Source of the DNA: Mycolicibacterium pulveris
Lineage (GTDB): Bacteria; Actinomycetota; Actinomycetes; Mycobacteriales; Mycobacteriaceae
Length of the DNA stretch: 64,000 nucleotides
Assembly: GCF_010725725.1 (NCBI RefSeq)
Contig: NZ_AP022599.1
Coordinates: 4,650,001 to 4,714,000, forward strand
Reading direction: 5' to 3'
Shown here: positions 25,339 through 34,063 of the stretch, piece after piece
Numbering within the stretch: position 1 is the first letter of the stretch
How the letters are laid out: each line of letters starts with the position of its first letter
Program-made: the position numbers and the translations under genes
The notes under the pieces: generated by a model
Database searches by the model: none
The model's input: the letters and a program-made list of their open reading frames with translations, nothing else
Told to the model about the DNA's origin: nothing

Positions 25339-26864
25339 ACGTCGCGAAAAGGCTTGAGGCCGCGGCGCAGAAGTGGTCCGGGCGCACGGCGCTGATCTTC
25401 GAGCAAGGCGCCGGGACTTGGACGTACGCCGAACTCGACTGGCGCGCTTCCCGGGTCGCATCCGCGCTGGACCGGCTCGGCGTCAAACGCGGTGATCGGC
25501 TGGCAATTTTTCTGACCAATACCCCCGATCATGTCGCGATCTGGTTCGGTGCGCTCAAGGCCGGCGTCGTGGTCGTTGACATGAACATCGTTCTCGGCGA
25601 CGAAGAGTGGCGCTACATCGTGGCGGACTGTACCCCCGCGCTGATCGTGACGTCCCCCGTGTTCACCGAACGAGTCACACATCTAGGCGATGAGCTGGGC
25701 ATACCGGTGATCGAGCAAGGGGAGCTGTGGCGCACTGACGCAGAACCGCCATCCACCACCAGCGTCGACGTCGACGACGAGGAGTTGGCGGTGATCGCCT
25801 ACACCAGCGGGACCACCGGCCTGCCGAAAGGTGTCATGCACTGCCACCAGCGGCTCGATCTCGCGATCGAGCTGATGGGCGAGGTCCGCTCGATAGGGGT
25901 GGATGATGTCGTCCCGACATTCCTGCCGCTGTTTCCTTTGCACGCCAACCTGTCACAGGCCGGAAATGCCATCGCATGTGGCGCCTCGCTGCTGTTGATG
26001 GAGAAGTTCGACCCGGAATCGTTTACGGAACTGTCACGGCGACTGCGCATCTCGGCGGGTACGGTGGTGCCCGCCATCATCGCCGCCATGCTGGCAATGC
26101 CGGAGCAAAATCAGCCGAGATTCGCCGATGGCGCGCGGTTGAGCGTGGGCGGAGCCCCGCTCGCGCCGGCGACCAGAGAAGCTTTCGAGAACCGATTCTC
26201 GGTACATCTGTGTCAAGGCTTCGGCTCCACGGAGATCATGGGCGCCATTGCGATGGAGCGCGAAGACCGCAAGGCGCCGTGGGGGAGTTGCGGTGAGCTC
26301 TGGCCAGGCCTGGCCGAGAACGGATTGGTCCGGGTCGTCGACGACCGCGGTAAAGATGTGGCACCGGGCGAAACCGGCGAGTTCTTGGTGCACCGCGACA
26401 GGGCACTCCTCGGATACTGGAATTCGCCGCAGCTGACCGAAGAGGCATTCATCGACCGGAACTGGTTCCGGACGGGTGACGTCGGACGGATCGACGAAGA
26501 GGGCTTCGTTTACCTGCTCGACCGCAAGAAGGACATGATCATCCGTGGTGGCTTCAACATCTATACCGCCGAGATCGAGCGTGTTCTCGCCGAGAACCCT
26601 GTCGTCGCCGAGGCACATGTAGTTGGTGTGCCCGACGCTGTTCTCGGGGAGGTGCCCAAGGCGTATGTGGTCTTGAACCCGAACGTTTCGGCCGACGGGG
26701 AACTCGCTGAGAAGTTGATGGAACACGTCCGCGATCGTTTGGGAAGGTTGAAGGTGGTGGACCACGTCGTGTTCATCGACGCGGCTGCGTTGCCACGTAA
26801 CGCCATGGGCAAGGTGCTGAAACGCGAGCTGCGCGCGCAGCAAGACGTGACGCGGACGTCCTGA
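25335..26864 (+). CDS. Acyl-CoA synthetase (FadD-type AMP-forming ligase)
   Basis: 509 residues. AMP-binding P-loop AVIAYTSGTTGLPKGVMHCH, A5 QGFGSTEIMG, A7/A8 FRTGDVGRIDEEGFVYLLDRKKDMIIRGG split by the usual hinge, and catalytic lysine in PRNAMGKVLKREL. It activates a carboxylic acid to its CoA thioester at ATP cost before beta-oxidation. Tight coupling to the hydrolase upstream (ATGA overlap) and an SDR 38 bp downstream fits a degradative route. Acid substrate unknown. Confidence 0.88.
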   Translation: MNVAKRLEAAAQKWSGRTALIFEQGAGTWTYAELDWRASRVASALDRLGVKRGDRLAIFLTNTPDHVAIWFGALKAGVVVVDMNIVLGDEEWRYIVADCTPALIVTSPVFTERVTHLGDELGIPVIEQGELWRTDAEPPSTTSVDVDDEELAVIAYTSGTTGLPKGVMHCHQRLDLAIELMGEVRSIGVDDVVPTFLPLFPLHANLSQAGNAIACGASLLLMEKFDPESFTELSRRLRISAGTVVPAIIAAMLAMPEQNQPRFADGARLSVGGAPLAPATREAFENRFSVHLCQGFGSTEIMGAIAMEREDRKAPWGSCGELWPGLAENGLVRVVDDRGKDVAPGETGEFLVHRDRALLGYWNSPQLTEEAFIDRNWFRTGDVGRIDEEGFVYLLDRKKDMIIRGGFNIYTAEIERVLAENPVVAEAHVVGVPDAVLGEVPKAYVVLNPNVSADGELAEKLMEHVRDRLGRLKVVDHVVFIDAAALPRNAMGKVLKRELRAQQDVTRTS

Positions 26865-26902
26865 AGCTTCCACAGCTGTCTGCATTCCGAGAGGGGTCGA
26901 AG

Positions 26903-27871
26903 ATGACCGATCTGACGGGTCGGGTCGCTGTTGTCAGTGGGGCGGGACGTGGCATCGGTCGCGCGCATGCCTTGCATCTCGCCCGACTGGGCGCTGCCGT
27001 AGTGGTCAACGACATCGGTGTCGGTGTCAACGGGGCCGAAACGGCTGAGAACCCAGCGTCGGATGTGGTGGCCGAGATCTCCCGTGCGGGAGGTAGAGCG
27101 ACAGCCTCCACGGATTCGGTCGCGACCGCCGACGGCGGTGGCGCGATCGTCGACCTTGCGCTGAGGGAATACGGCCGGCTGGACATCGTCATCCACAACG
27201 CTGGAATCATCGGTGCCGGACCGGTGGCAACCCAGCCGTGGGAAGACATCGAAGCCGTGATGGCGGTGCACCTGCACGGCGCCTATCACCTGATAAGGGC
27301 GGCGTGGCCGACGATGGCGGCGGCGAACTTCGGCCGCATCGTGCTGACAAGCTCGGGCGCGATCTTCGGTCATCCGTTGGCGCACGCCTACGCCGCGGCC
27401 AAGGCCGGAATCATCGGTCTGACCAAGTCGTTGGCGCTCGAAGCGGAAGCCGCCGGGATAGATATCAAGATCAACGCGCTCGCACCGATCGGTGCTACCC
27501 GGATGGCGCGAGATGAGCAGAAGTCTCGATGGGGCGAGTTGATGGACCCCGACGCCGTTTCTGCGGTCGCGGCCTACCTGGCCAGCCCGCAGTGTCGGGT
27601 GTCCGGCGAAGCGTTTCATGGCGGTGGCGGTCACGTCAGCCGAATCGTCCTAGGAATTGGACGGGGGTGGGCGAAAGGCGAACCGGGGATCACCGCCGGT
27701 GACATCGCCACGCATCTGACCGAGGTGATGGACCTTCGAGGCCTTGCGATACCGAAGACCACCAACGAGATGACCGACTTCCTCTACCAGGTCGCCACGG
27801 GCAGGAGCGCCACATTGAGTGGCGCCGAGATCATTCCGACGGAGGCCCGCGGCGCGAAGGCAGAAAGTTAG
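26903..27871 (+). CDS. SDR of the hydroxyacyl-CoA dehydrogenase (MFE-2/17-beta-HSD4-like) type
   Basis: 322 residues. SGAGRGIGRAHALHLARLGA, VVVNDIGVGVNG, DIVIHNAGIIG, IVLTSSGAIFGHPLAHAYAAAKAGI and INALAPIGATRM give the extended SDR pattern of peroxisomal multifunctional enzyme type 2 dehydrogenase domains (VVNDxG is typical). A C-terminal extension of about 70 residues (GIGRGWAKGEPGITAGDIATHLTEV spread there) is longer than in classical SDRs. It is the last gene of the operon started at 23706 and ends 4 bp from the convergent cyclase-family gene. Confidence 0.85.
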   Translation: MTDLTGRVAVVSGAGRGIGRAHALHLARLGAAVVVNDIGVGVNGAETAENPASDVVAEISRAGGRATASTDSVATADGGGAIVDLALREYGRLDIVIHNAGIIGAGPVATQPWEDIEAVMAVHLHGAYHLIRAAWPTMAAANFGRIVLTSSGAIFGHPLAHAYAAAKAGIIGLTKSLALEAEAAGIDIKINALAPIGATRMARDEQKSRWGELMDPDAVSAVAAYLASPQCRVSGEAFHGGGGHVSRIVLGIGRGWAKGEPGITAGDIATHLTEVMDLRGLAIPKTTNEMTDFLYQVATGRSATLSGAEIIPTEARGAKAES

Positions 27872-27875
27872 CGGG

Positions 27876-28853
27876 TCACCGGATCGCCATGGCGTTGGCT
27901 GGCGAGCCCATTCCGCCTGGGATGTACAGCGGTTGAGACACGAAGAAGAAGTCATACCTTCGGTCTGCCGAACAGGCGATGGCGAGGTCGCGGAAGTCGA
28001 ACAGCTCCCCGAACGGCAAGCCGAGGTTTCGTTGCATTCGTACGTGAGCAGATCTGGCATTGTCGGGCTGAAAGGGTGAAATCTCGACCGCCAGGTTGTC
28101 GGCCGTGACCGCAGCCCACCGCTGGCCGTGAGCCAGGGGGGCCAAATCAGCGGAAATGCCTGGCGCGGCCGGTGCAAAGGTTTCGCCGACGGGTGTCATC
28201 AGTTCCGCTCGGCCGGCTTCGTCGGCATCGAGATAGGTTTCTACCCAACCGGTTCGGAAGCAGACGATGTCGCCCGGCAACATCTGACACTGTTGATAAC
28301 GCAAGCATTCCTCCACCTCGGCTTCGGTGATGAGGAAATCCGATGGGAGGGGATCGTCTGCACCATCGGCGACCATGCGGGCGACGTCGAGCAGCAGACC
28401 TCGACCTGCGATGCCTCGCGCGGCGAACTTGTCGATGCCGTTTCGGTGGGCATAGCCGTCAGAATCGATGTCTTCGGGTCGAACCCCGTTGTAGAAGACA
28501 CCTTCCACCCCGGCTTCGACCGCTCCGGTATGAACGAGGGAGTCCCACTGCGTGGAACCCTGGGTGGCAAGCACGATGTGATCGTCGTTGACGACGACGC
28601 CGGCGAACTCGAGATTATGTAGGTGCGCGGTCTTGTGGTGCTCAGGGCGACCGATAGGTCGATTGCTGGGCAGGTTGACCGGAAGGTTCAACGGGTAGGT
28701 GCGGCCCTGGCGCACACAAGCGGATCCTCGAAGCACGGCATCATGGGTGAGATAGTTGAGCGTGCCGAGCTCGTCATCGTCTCCGAAAACCCCCCAGTTG
28801 GACAGCTCGGGGGCGCCGGCGCGCGGGGGCTTGAGCTCCAGTTCATCGAGCAT
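27876..28853 (-). CDS. Cyclase-family metal-dependent hydrolase (kynurenine formamidase-like fold)
   Basis: 325 residues from ATG 28853, with AGGAA upstream. PF04199 pattern: ELSNWGVFGDDDELGTLNYLT, NLPVNLPSNRPIGRP, TQWDSLVHTGAVE for the metal-binding region (DSLVHTG stands where HxGTHxD-type motifs occur), MLPGDIVCFRTGW, and TADNLAVEISPF near the end. Such enzymes hydrolyse amides, lactones or esters. It follows the LexA-like regulator on the minus strand, with a palindrome (28940) in the gap, so it may have its own controlled promoter. Confidence 0.8.
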   Translation of the reverse strand: MLDELELKPPRAGAPELSNWGVFGDDDELGTLNYLTHDAVLRGSACVRQGRTYPLNLPVNLPSNRPIGRPEHHKTAHLHNLEFAGVVVNDDHIVLATQGSTQWDSLVHTGAVEAGVEGVFYNGVRPEDIDSDGYAHRNGIDKFAARGIAGRGLLLDVARMVADGADDPLPSDFLITEAEVEECLRYQQCQMLPGDIVCFRTGWVETYLDADEAGRAELMTPVGETFAPAAPGISADLAPLAHGQRWAAVTADNLAVEISPFQPDNARSAHVRMQRNLGLPFGELFDFRDLAIACSADRRYDFFFVSQPLYIPGGMGSPANAMAIR

Positions 28854-28939
28854 CTGAATTCCTATAGGGAAGGACCGTTTTCGGATCGACCCACGAGTGG
28901 GTCGCACGGGATATCGCACCGAGGCGCATGACGAGTATC

Positions 28940-28953
28940 GTGACAGTTGTCAC
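28940..28953. promoter_or_regulatory. Palindrome GTGACAGTTGTCAC upstream of the cyclase-family gene
   Basis: GTGACA-GT-TGTCAC is a perfect 6-bp inverted repeat with a 2-nt centre, 87-100 bp before the start at 28853. It lies in the 147-bp gap after the LexA-like gene and is a candidate repressor site. It differs from the GTTACNGTAAC motif. Confidence 0.55.
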
Positions 28954-29000
28954 TTAATTATGCAACCGCCCGCGGTCCGCTATTGACATGCGCCCTTGTC

Positions 29001-29858
29001 CTACGCGTCGGCAGGATCGGAGGGCGGGCTCAGCAACCTATGCAAGGGGTCGTTGCCCCACGCGACACCAAGGGCCCGGTCCTGTTGCAGTTGCCCTGCG
29101 ACGATGTTCGCAGCCAGACGTGACACATGTTCCATCAGCAGCGCCCGCCGCTGCAGACGACGAGCGTCGACACCCGGCATGGCGAGGACATCGGCGAGCC
29201 AGCGCCGGCAGCTACGAAGTGACGTGTCACTGATGTCGATGATGTCGAGGAGAGCGGGCTCGAGTTGCGGCAGAGTGGCCAGCAGCTGGCTGGCTCCGGC
29301 CACCGATCCTTCGTTGAACACCGCGTGGTCGACGACAAATTCGGGCCAAGTACTCGTTCCCCCAACCTGATCCAAGAGATCCTTGAACGACTCGGCGGCG
29401 AGATGAGCCTGCAGTTCATCGGCCTCCACTGCGTATCTGGCTAGAAACCTGTTGCGGGCGGTTGCATCTGCGAGCATCGTCGTCATGGTGTTGTCGTCGA
29501 GGTCGGCCTCCAGCGAGGTCCGCAGTAGTCGATGACGAACCGCGCGTTGGAACGATGTCACAGCTGTCAGCACAAAAGACTCCGCAGAACCCTGCGCGAG
29601 TGGGCCGATCTCCGGGTAGGTCAGTTCGAGTCCGCGGCTCTTGCCGCCGAGCCTGCGCACGTATCCGCGTGCTTCGAGAACCGACAGGATGCGATGTGCG
29701 CCAGAGGAGCCGCCCAAGCCGCATGCCTCCGATACTTCGGTATGGCTTGGGCAGTATCCGTGGGCTGCGGCATGACGCCGTAAGTACCTCAGGACGAACC
29801 GTTGTCGAGTCGTCAGGGGCTGCCTGGCGGCGCGAATACTCATCTGATGATCATACAT
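29001..29858 (-). CDS. LexA-type winged-helix regulator with unknown C-terminal domain (copy 1)
   Basis: 285 residues from ATG 29858 (ATG 29843 possible). Residues about 10-75 match the LexA DNA-binding domain: TRQRFVLRYLRRHAAAHGYC then PSHTEVSEACGLGGSSGAHRILSVLEARGYV. The remaining 200 residues have no S24 serine/lysine protease; they are mostly helical and include STWPEFVVDHAVFNEG and LRSCRRWLADVL. A similar body is present in the protein at 49495, so the two define a small family. It is divergent from the BVMO gene at 29941, with GAAC-CTT-GTTC in the gap. Confidence 0.75.
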   Translation of the reverse strand: MYDHQMSIRAARQPLTTRQRFVLRYLRRHAAAHGYCPSHTEVSEACGLGGSSGAHRILSVLEARGYVRRLGGKSRGLELTYPEIGPLAQGSAESFVLTAVTSFQRAVRHRLLRTSLEADLDDNTMTTMLADATARNRFLARYAVEADELQAHLAAESFKDLLDQVGGTSTWPEFVVDHAVFNEGSVAGASQLLATLPQLEPALLDIIDISDTSLRSCRRWLADVLAMPGVDARRLQRRALLMEHVSRLAANIVAGQLQQDRALGVAWGNDPLHRLLSPPSDPADA

Positions 29859-29873
29859 TCATAGAATTCATCA

Positions 29874-29884
29874 GAACCTTGTTC
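29874..29884. promoter_or_regulatory. Inverted repeat GAAC-CTT-GTTC in the LexA-like/BVMO divergent gap
   Basis: GAACCTTGTTC is an 11-bp inverted repeat with a 3-nt centre. Actinobacterial LexA boxes are GAACN4GTTC-like, so this is one base shorter. Lying between the LexA-HTH gene and the monooxygenase, it is a natural candidate for autoregulation by the LexA-like protein. Confidence 0.45.
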
Positions 29885-29940
29885 AGATATGACCGTAGTT
29901 TTACTCTGCTTGCCAGAAGCCCACGAGGAGGTTGAGAAAC

Positions 29941-31482
29941 GTGGCCGGTGGAAGTATCGCACCCGTGCAGGCAGCCGTCGGGGAGGGCCGCCGGCACCAC
30001 GAAGTAATCATCGCCGGTGCGGGTTTTGGCGGGCTCGGCGTGGCGGTCGAGCTGTCGCGGATCGGCATCACAGATTTCGTGATCCTGGAGAAGGCGCACG
30101 ATCTCGGCGGCACATGGCGGGACAACACCTACCCCGGTCTGGAAGTCGATATCCCGTCGTTCACATACAGCTACCACTTCGAGCTGAAGCCGGACTGGTC
30201 ACAGGTGTACGCCCCTGGCCGCGAGGTGAAGGCATACGCCGATGCGGTGGCCGACAAGTATCGGCTTCGTCCGCATATCCGGTACGGCGCCGAGGTAGAG
30301 GGAACCAACTTCGACGAGGAGACCGGGGTGTGGACCGTGCGGGTGGTCGGCGGGCCGGCGTATACCTGCCGCTATTTCGTTGCGGCGACCGGCTTCCTCA
30401 CCGACAGCAAGCTGCCGGACATTCCCGGTTTCGAAGACTTCGCCGGCGAGGTCATGCACACGTCGCGCTGGAATCACTCATACGACTTCAAGGGCAAGAA
30501 CGTGGCGGTGATCGGTACCGGTGCGACGGCCATCCAGGTGGCCCCGGCCATCTATGATGAGGTGGCCAACCTCGACATCTATCAACGGACAGCGATCTGG
30601 TTGGCTCCGAAACCCAACGTCGTCTTCAGTGACCGCACCAAGGCATTGTTTCGTCGCTTTCCGATCCTTCCCCGATCATTTCGGGTCTTGTATTGGATCG
30701 TCACCGACCTGCTCTTCGCGACCGGTGTCGGAAACTACAAGCGGTTTCCGTTCGTGCTGAGCATGTTGGAGTCATACCTGATCAGTTACATCAGAAAACA
30801 GGTCGATGATCCGGAAATCCAGGACAAGCTGATACCTGACTACAACTTCTTCTGTAAGCGCCCCAGTTTCTCCAACACCTTCTACAAGTTGTTCAACGAG
30901 GAGAACGTCGAGCTGGTGACCGAGGCGATCGATCACGTCGACGAGAAGGGCCTTGTCACGAAAGACGGCACTCTACGGCTCACAGATGTGATCATCTGTG
31001 CGACCGGGTTTCGTGTCTACGACCGAAGAAGCACTCCAGGTTTCGAGATCGTTGGGCGGGGTGGAAAGAATCTCGGTGAATGGTGGGAGCAGAACCGATA
31101 TCAGGCGTTTCTGGGTACCACGATCCCTGATTTCCCGAACTTCTTCATGATCGTGGGGCCGTACGCGGCCGCCGGCGCGGATTACTTCGGAGTGCTGAAC
31201 AACCAAGTCGCACATATCTCGCGGGTACTGCGCGCTGCGCGCAAGCGGGGCGCGAATGTCGTTGAGGTCAAATGGAGTGCCCACGACCGCGACTTCCGGC
31301 TGATCGAGAAGCGCAAGCTCAGCACCGTGTACTTCGCGGGTGATTGCCGGACGTCCAACAGCTACTACTTCGACAGCCGAGGCGACACCCCCGTCGCGCC
31401 CCGGCCTGTGACACCAACTCGGCACTGGCTGAAGAGTCGCCTCTTCAACATCAAACGGGCGTATAACTTTCAGACAACCTAG
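29941..31482 (+). CDS. Flavin monooxygenase of the Baeyer-Villiger type
   Basis: 513 residues from GTG 29941, 9 nt after GAGGAGG (TTG 29932 is too close to that site). FAD loop VIIAGAGFGGLGVAVELSRIG, then the BVMO fingerprint FAGEVMHTSRW (FxGxxxHxxxW) followed by the NADPH loop VAVIGTGATAIQ, and VIICATGFRVYD. These enzymes insert oxygen next to a ketone, giving esters or lactones, as in steroid or terpenoid ring opening. It is followed by an amidohydrolase and the third AveC gene. Substrate unknown. Confidence 0.88.
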   Translation: MAGGSIAPVQAAVGEGRRHHEVIIAGAGFGGLGVAVELSRIGITDFVILEKAHDLGGTWRDNTYPGLEVDIPSFTYSYHFELKPDWSQVYAPGREVKAYADAVADKYRLRPHIRYGAEVEGTNFDEETGVWTVRVVGGPAYTCRYFVAATGFLTDSKLPDIPGFEDFAGEVMHTSRWNHSYDFKGKNVAVIGTGATAIQVAPAIYDEVANLDIYQRTAIWLAPKPNVVFSDRTKALFRRFPILPRSFRVLYWIVTDLLFATGVGNYKRFPFVLSMLESYLISYIRKQVDDPEIQDKLIPDYNFFCKRPSFSNTFYKLFNEENVELVTEAIDHVDEKGLVTKDGTLRLTDVIICATGFRVYDRRSTPGFEIVGRGGKNLGEWWEQNRYQAFLGTTIPDFPNFFMIVGPYAAAGADYFGVLNNQVAHISRVLRAARKRGANVVEVKWSAHDRDFRLIEKRKLSTVYFAGDCRTSNSYYFDSRGDTPVAPRPVTPTRHWLKSRLFNIKRAYNFQTT

Positions 31483-31521
31483 GGCGCCACTTCAGGCCTC
31501 AGCTCTACCTCGACCGTGCTA

Positions 31522-31541
31522 CCGCACCTCCTGCGGTGCGG
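31522..31541 (+). terminator. Hairpin after the BVMO gene
   Basis: CCGCACC-TCCTGC-GGTGCGG forms a 7-bp stem 40 bp after the BVMO stop at 31482. No U-tract follows, as is usual in mycobacteria. It may end or attenuate transcription before the amidohydrolase gene at 31643. Confidence 0.5.
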
Positions 31542-31642
31542 TTCGTGGCCACTGAACCTCGACTTCCCGTAACGCTCGGGTGGCCTTTTGCGCACCTCGG
31601 ACGCTTCTTGCCGTTTTACGTATCAATAGTTACCATAATTCC

Positions 31643-32854
31643 ATGCCTGCTGACTGGTACCCTCTGATTTCGTGCGACAGTCATGTTCATGAGCCACGCG
31701 CGCTCTACCGGGATCGGTTGCCGAGCCGGTTGCTTGACCGCGCACCCCGAGTCGTTTCAGACCCGAACGGCGACAAGATCATGATGGGCGACAAGCTCGT
31801 TCGCTTTATCGGGCTTGAGGCGATGGAGGAATACGACACCGCTGACCGGACGTACAAAGGTGCCCGGTTCGAGGTGGGTCGCAAGGGCAAGTTCGAGGCC
31901 GAGGCTCGTATGCACGATCTCGCCGTGGACGGTGTCGAGGGCGAGGTCGTCTACGGGTTCAGTTATTGGATGGACCAGAACGACCGGGAAGTTCTGCTGG
32001 AGATGATCTATGCGTACAACGACTGGGTGCACGAGTTCATCGAACCCACCAAGGATCGCTCCATCGCGCCGGCCATGCTCCCAACCTGGGACATCGATCT
32101 GGCGATCGCCGAAGCGCAGCGGGCCGTGGGTGATCTCGGAGCACGAGCGGTCCAGATCGCCGCGCCGTATGTCGGTGAACTGAAGTACGGGTACCGCGAA
32201 GCCGACTTCGACCGCTTGTGGTCGGCGATCGTCGAATTGGGCGTCCCGGTCACCATGCACATCGGCTCCGGCAAGCCGAAGGGCAGATTCCGTGGCCCGG
32301 GCGCGGTGCTATGCGATTTCATGGCGACCTTCAACGATTCGCCGAACCTCCTCGTGGAGTTCATCGGAGCTGGTGTTTTCCTACGGCATCCGGAGCTGAA
32401 GCTCGCTGTCACCGAAGGCGGTATCGGTTGGGCGCCTTGGCTTGTGATGATGATGGATCGGATGTGGGACGACAACGGTTCGATGCTCGACTTCAAACTT
32501 CCTGAGCCGCCCAGTTACTACTTCAAGAACAACTGCCTTGCCACCTGGCAGGAGGACATGCCTGGCATCAACAGCATCGACATGATTGCTGAGGCTGTGG
32601 CGTGGGGATCTGATTACCCCCACCGGGAGGGTACGTTCCCCCACAGCCGGCAGAAGGTCGAACAACAGGTTGCCAACCTGGATCCGGTGTTGGTCCGGCG
32701 GCTCACAAGCGGTAATGCCGCCAAGTTCTTCGGCTTTGATGTCGACCTCATCGTAGAGCGCTACGGTCCCGACTCAGAGCACCACCGCAAGTACGCGGCG
32801 AAGGACGGCGGGTCGACAACTCCCGATATGGTCGCCCCGATCACCGCCGCCTGA
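31643..32854 (+). CDS. Amidohydrolase-2 family metal-dependent hydrolase
   Basis: 403 residues from ATG 31643; upstream codons are not supported by a ribosome site. PF04909 pattern: ISCDSHVHEPRALY with the HxH metal ligands intact, AIVELGVPVTMHIGSG for the next histidine, and WGSDYPHREGTFPHS with the late aspartate. It may hydrolyse or decarboxylate a carboxylated ring compound in the TIM-barrel active site. It is 1 bp from the AveC-family gene 3, so both are probably co-transcribed. Confidence 0.85.
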   Translation: MPADWYPLISCDSHVHEPRALYRDRLPSRLLDRAPRVVSDPNGDKIMMGDKLVRFIGLEAMEEYDTADRTYKGARFEVGRKGKFEAEARMHDLAVDGVEGEVVYGFSYWMDQNDREVLLEMIYAYNDWVHEFIEPTKDRSIAPAMLPTWDIDLAIAEAQRAVGDLGARAVQIAAPYVGELKYGYREADFDRLWSAIVELGVPVTMHIGSGKPKGRFRGPGAVLCDFMATFNDSPNLLVEFIGAGVFLRHPELKLAVTEGGIGWAPWLVMMMDRMWDDNGSMLDFKLPEPPSYYFKNNCLATWQEDMPGINSIDMIAEAVAWGSDYPHREGTFPHSRQKVEQQVANLDPVLVRRLTSGNAAKFFGFDVDLIVERYGPDSEHHRKYAAKDGGSTTPDMVAPITAA

Positions 32855-32855
32855 G

Positions 32856-33926
32856 ATGGTGAAGCCCGCGACAGATGTCCAGCTTTCGGTGCCGGCCACC
32901 TATCGTCGGGGGTGGAGCAGCACCCAGTATCTGGCTCTCCTGGGTGCGGCTCTGGTCGTCCTTCAGATATGGGTGTGGATCGCCTGGCTACTGGACGGAC
33001 CCACACAGGTAACGCAGTTCCAAGATCCCTCGGACTTCACATTCAAGGCAGCCAGGGTGATGGAGTGGGGGATGGGGATCGCCTTCGTGGCGATGGTGGT
33101 CTGGCTCGTCAGACGTTGTATCCGGGAACGCAGGCTGATCTTCGACGCGAAGCTTTTCATCGCGGGAATATGCGTTATCTGGCTTGATGCGTGGACCAAC
33201 TTCGTCGCACCAATCTGGTTGTACAACAGCAATTTCACCAACGTAGCGCCGCCCACCGCGTACATCCCCGGTGTCATCAACCCGGCGATGAAGGATATGC
33301 CGTTCCCGCTTCTTTTCCACGCCTTCAACTACCCGGTCGCATTGCTGGGTGCCGCAATTGTGGTCTCGGGAGTGCTTACCCAACTGCGACGCCGATTTCC
33401 TCAAGCGCGTATCGGCGTGCTGCTCTTGCTCTGCGTGCTGTTCGGCATTGCCTTCGACTTTGTGTATGAGCTGTTCATGATGAGAACGGGAATGTGGGCC
33501 TTTCCGGGGACGCCAGATGAGTTGTCGCTGTGGGGATCTCAACCAAACAAGTTTCCGCTCCTCGAGTTGCTGCCAGCTGGGATGGCATTCGCGACTTTCG
33601 GAGCACTCCGCTTCTTTCGTAACGACCGGGGCGAGCATCTGAGCGAGCGCGGCGTCGCCAACCTGCCGCCCAGATGGCGAACTACTGTTTCCCTGTTGGC
33701 GACGATCGCTGTCGTGAACCTCGTCTGGATCGTTTTGTGCACCATTCAGGTGATATCGGGCTTCTACGCTGATCCCTACAAACCGTTGTCGCCCGCGCTG
33801 CTGGCCAACATCTGCGATGGCCCCCTTGAAGGGGGTGGTGAACGAGTCGGTACCCCGTACGGTCCATGCCCAGAGCAAGGCGCGCGAATTCCGATCCGTC
33901 GATATGACGTGGATGTCAGCCCCTGA
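32856..33926 (+). CDS. AveC-family (spirocyclase-like) membrane protein 3
   Basis: 356 residues. Same family as the pair at 15054 and 16126: LVRRCIRERRLIFDAKLFIA, CVIWLDAWTNFVAPIWLYNS, RTGMWAFPGTPDELSLWG, FFRNDRGEHLSERGV and a C-terminal GARIPIRR that stands where the other two have CPGPGVPxPR. About eight helices. Here it is coupled to an amidohydrolase rather than to another AveC copy. Its role may be to act on, or carry, the product of the neighbouring oxygenase and hydrolase; this is inference. Confidence 0.75.
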   Translation: MVKPATDVQLSVPATYRRGWSSTQYLALLGAALVVLQIWVWIAWLLDGPTQVTQFQDPSDFTFKAARVMEWGMGIAFVAMVVWLVRRCIRERRLIFDAKLFIAGICVIWLDAWTNFVAPIWLYNSNFTNVAPPTAYIPGVINPAMKDMPFPLLFHAFNYPVALLGAAIVVSGVLTQLRRRFPQARIGVLLLLCVLFGIAFDFVYELFMMRTGMWAFPGTPDELSLWGSQPNKFPLLELLPAGMAFATFGALRFFRNDRGEHLSERGVANLPPRWRTTVSLLATIAVVNLVWIVLCTIQVISGFYADPYKPLSPALLANICDGPLEGGGERVGTPYGPCPEQGARIPIRRYDVDVSP

Positions 33927-33994
33927 AATCTCTGACAAACGGGGTAAGGAGGGGAATTCCGTAACGCTTCGGTCAAGGCTGTCCCCAAGATAGG

Positions 33995-34010
33995 TACACT
34001 CTAAAGTGTA
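33995..34010. promoter_or_regulatory. Palindrome TACACTCTAAAGTGTA in front of the TetR gene
   Basis: TACACT-CTAA-AGTGTA is a perfect 6-bp inverted repeat with a 4-nt centre, 54-69 bp upstream of the TetR start. The size and position are right for autorepression by a TetR dimer. No second copy was found in the window. Confidence 0.65.
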
Positions 34011-34063
34011 TTTTTAGACCGAAAACTACAAATGTTTACAAGTGTTGAGATGGGACGGGCTTA

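Noticed and set aside
28940..28953. Member of the GTTACNGTAAC operator set
   Set aside because: The arms are GTGACA/TGTCAC with a 2-nt centre, a different half-site.
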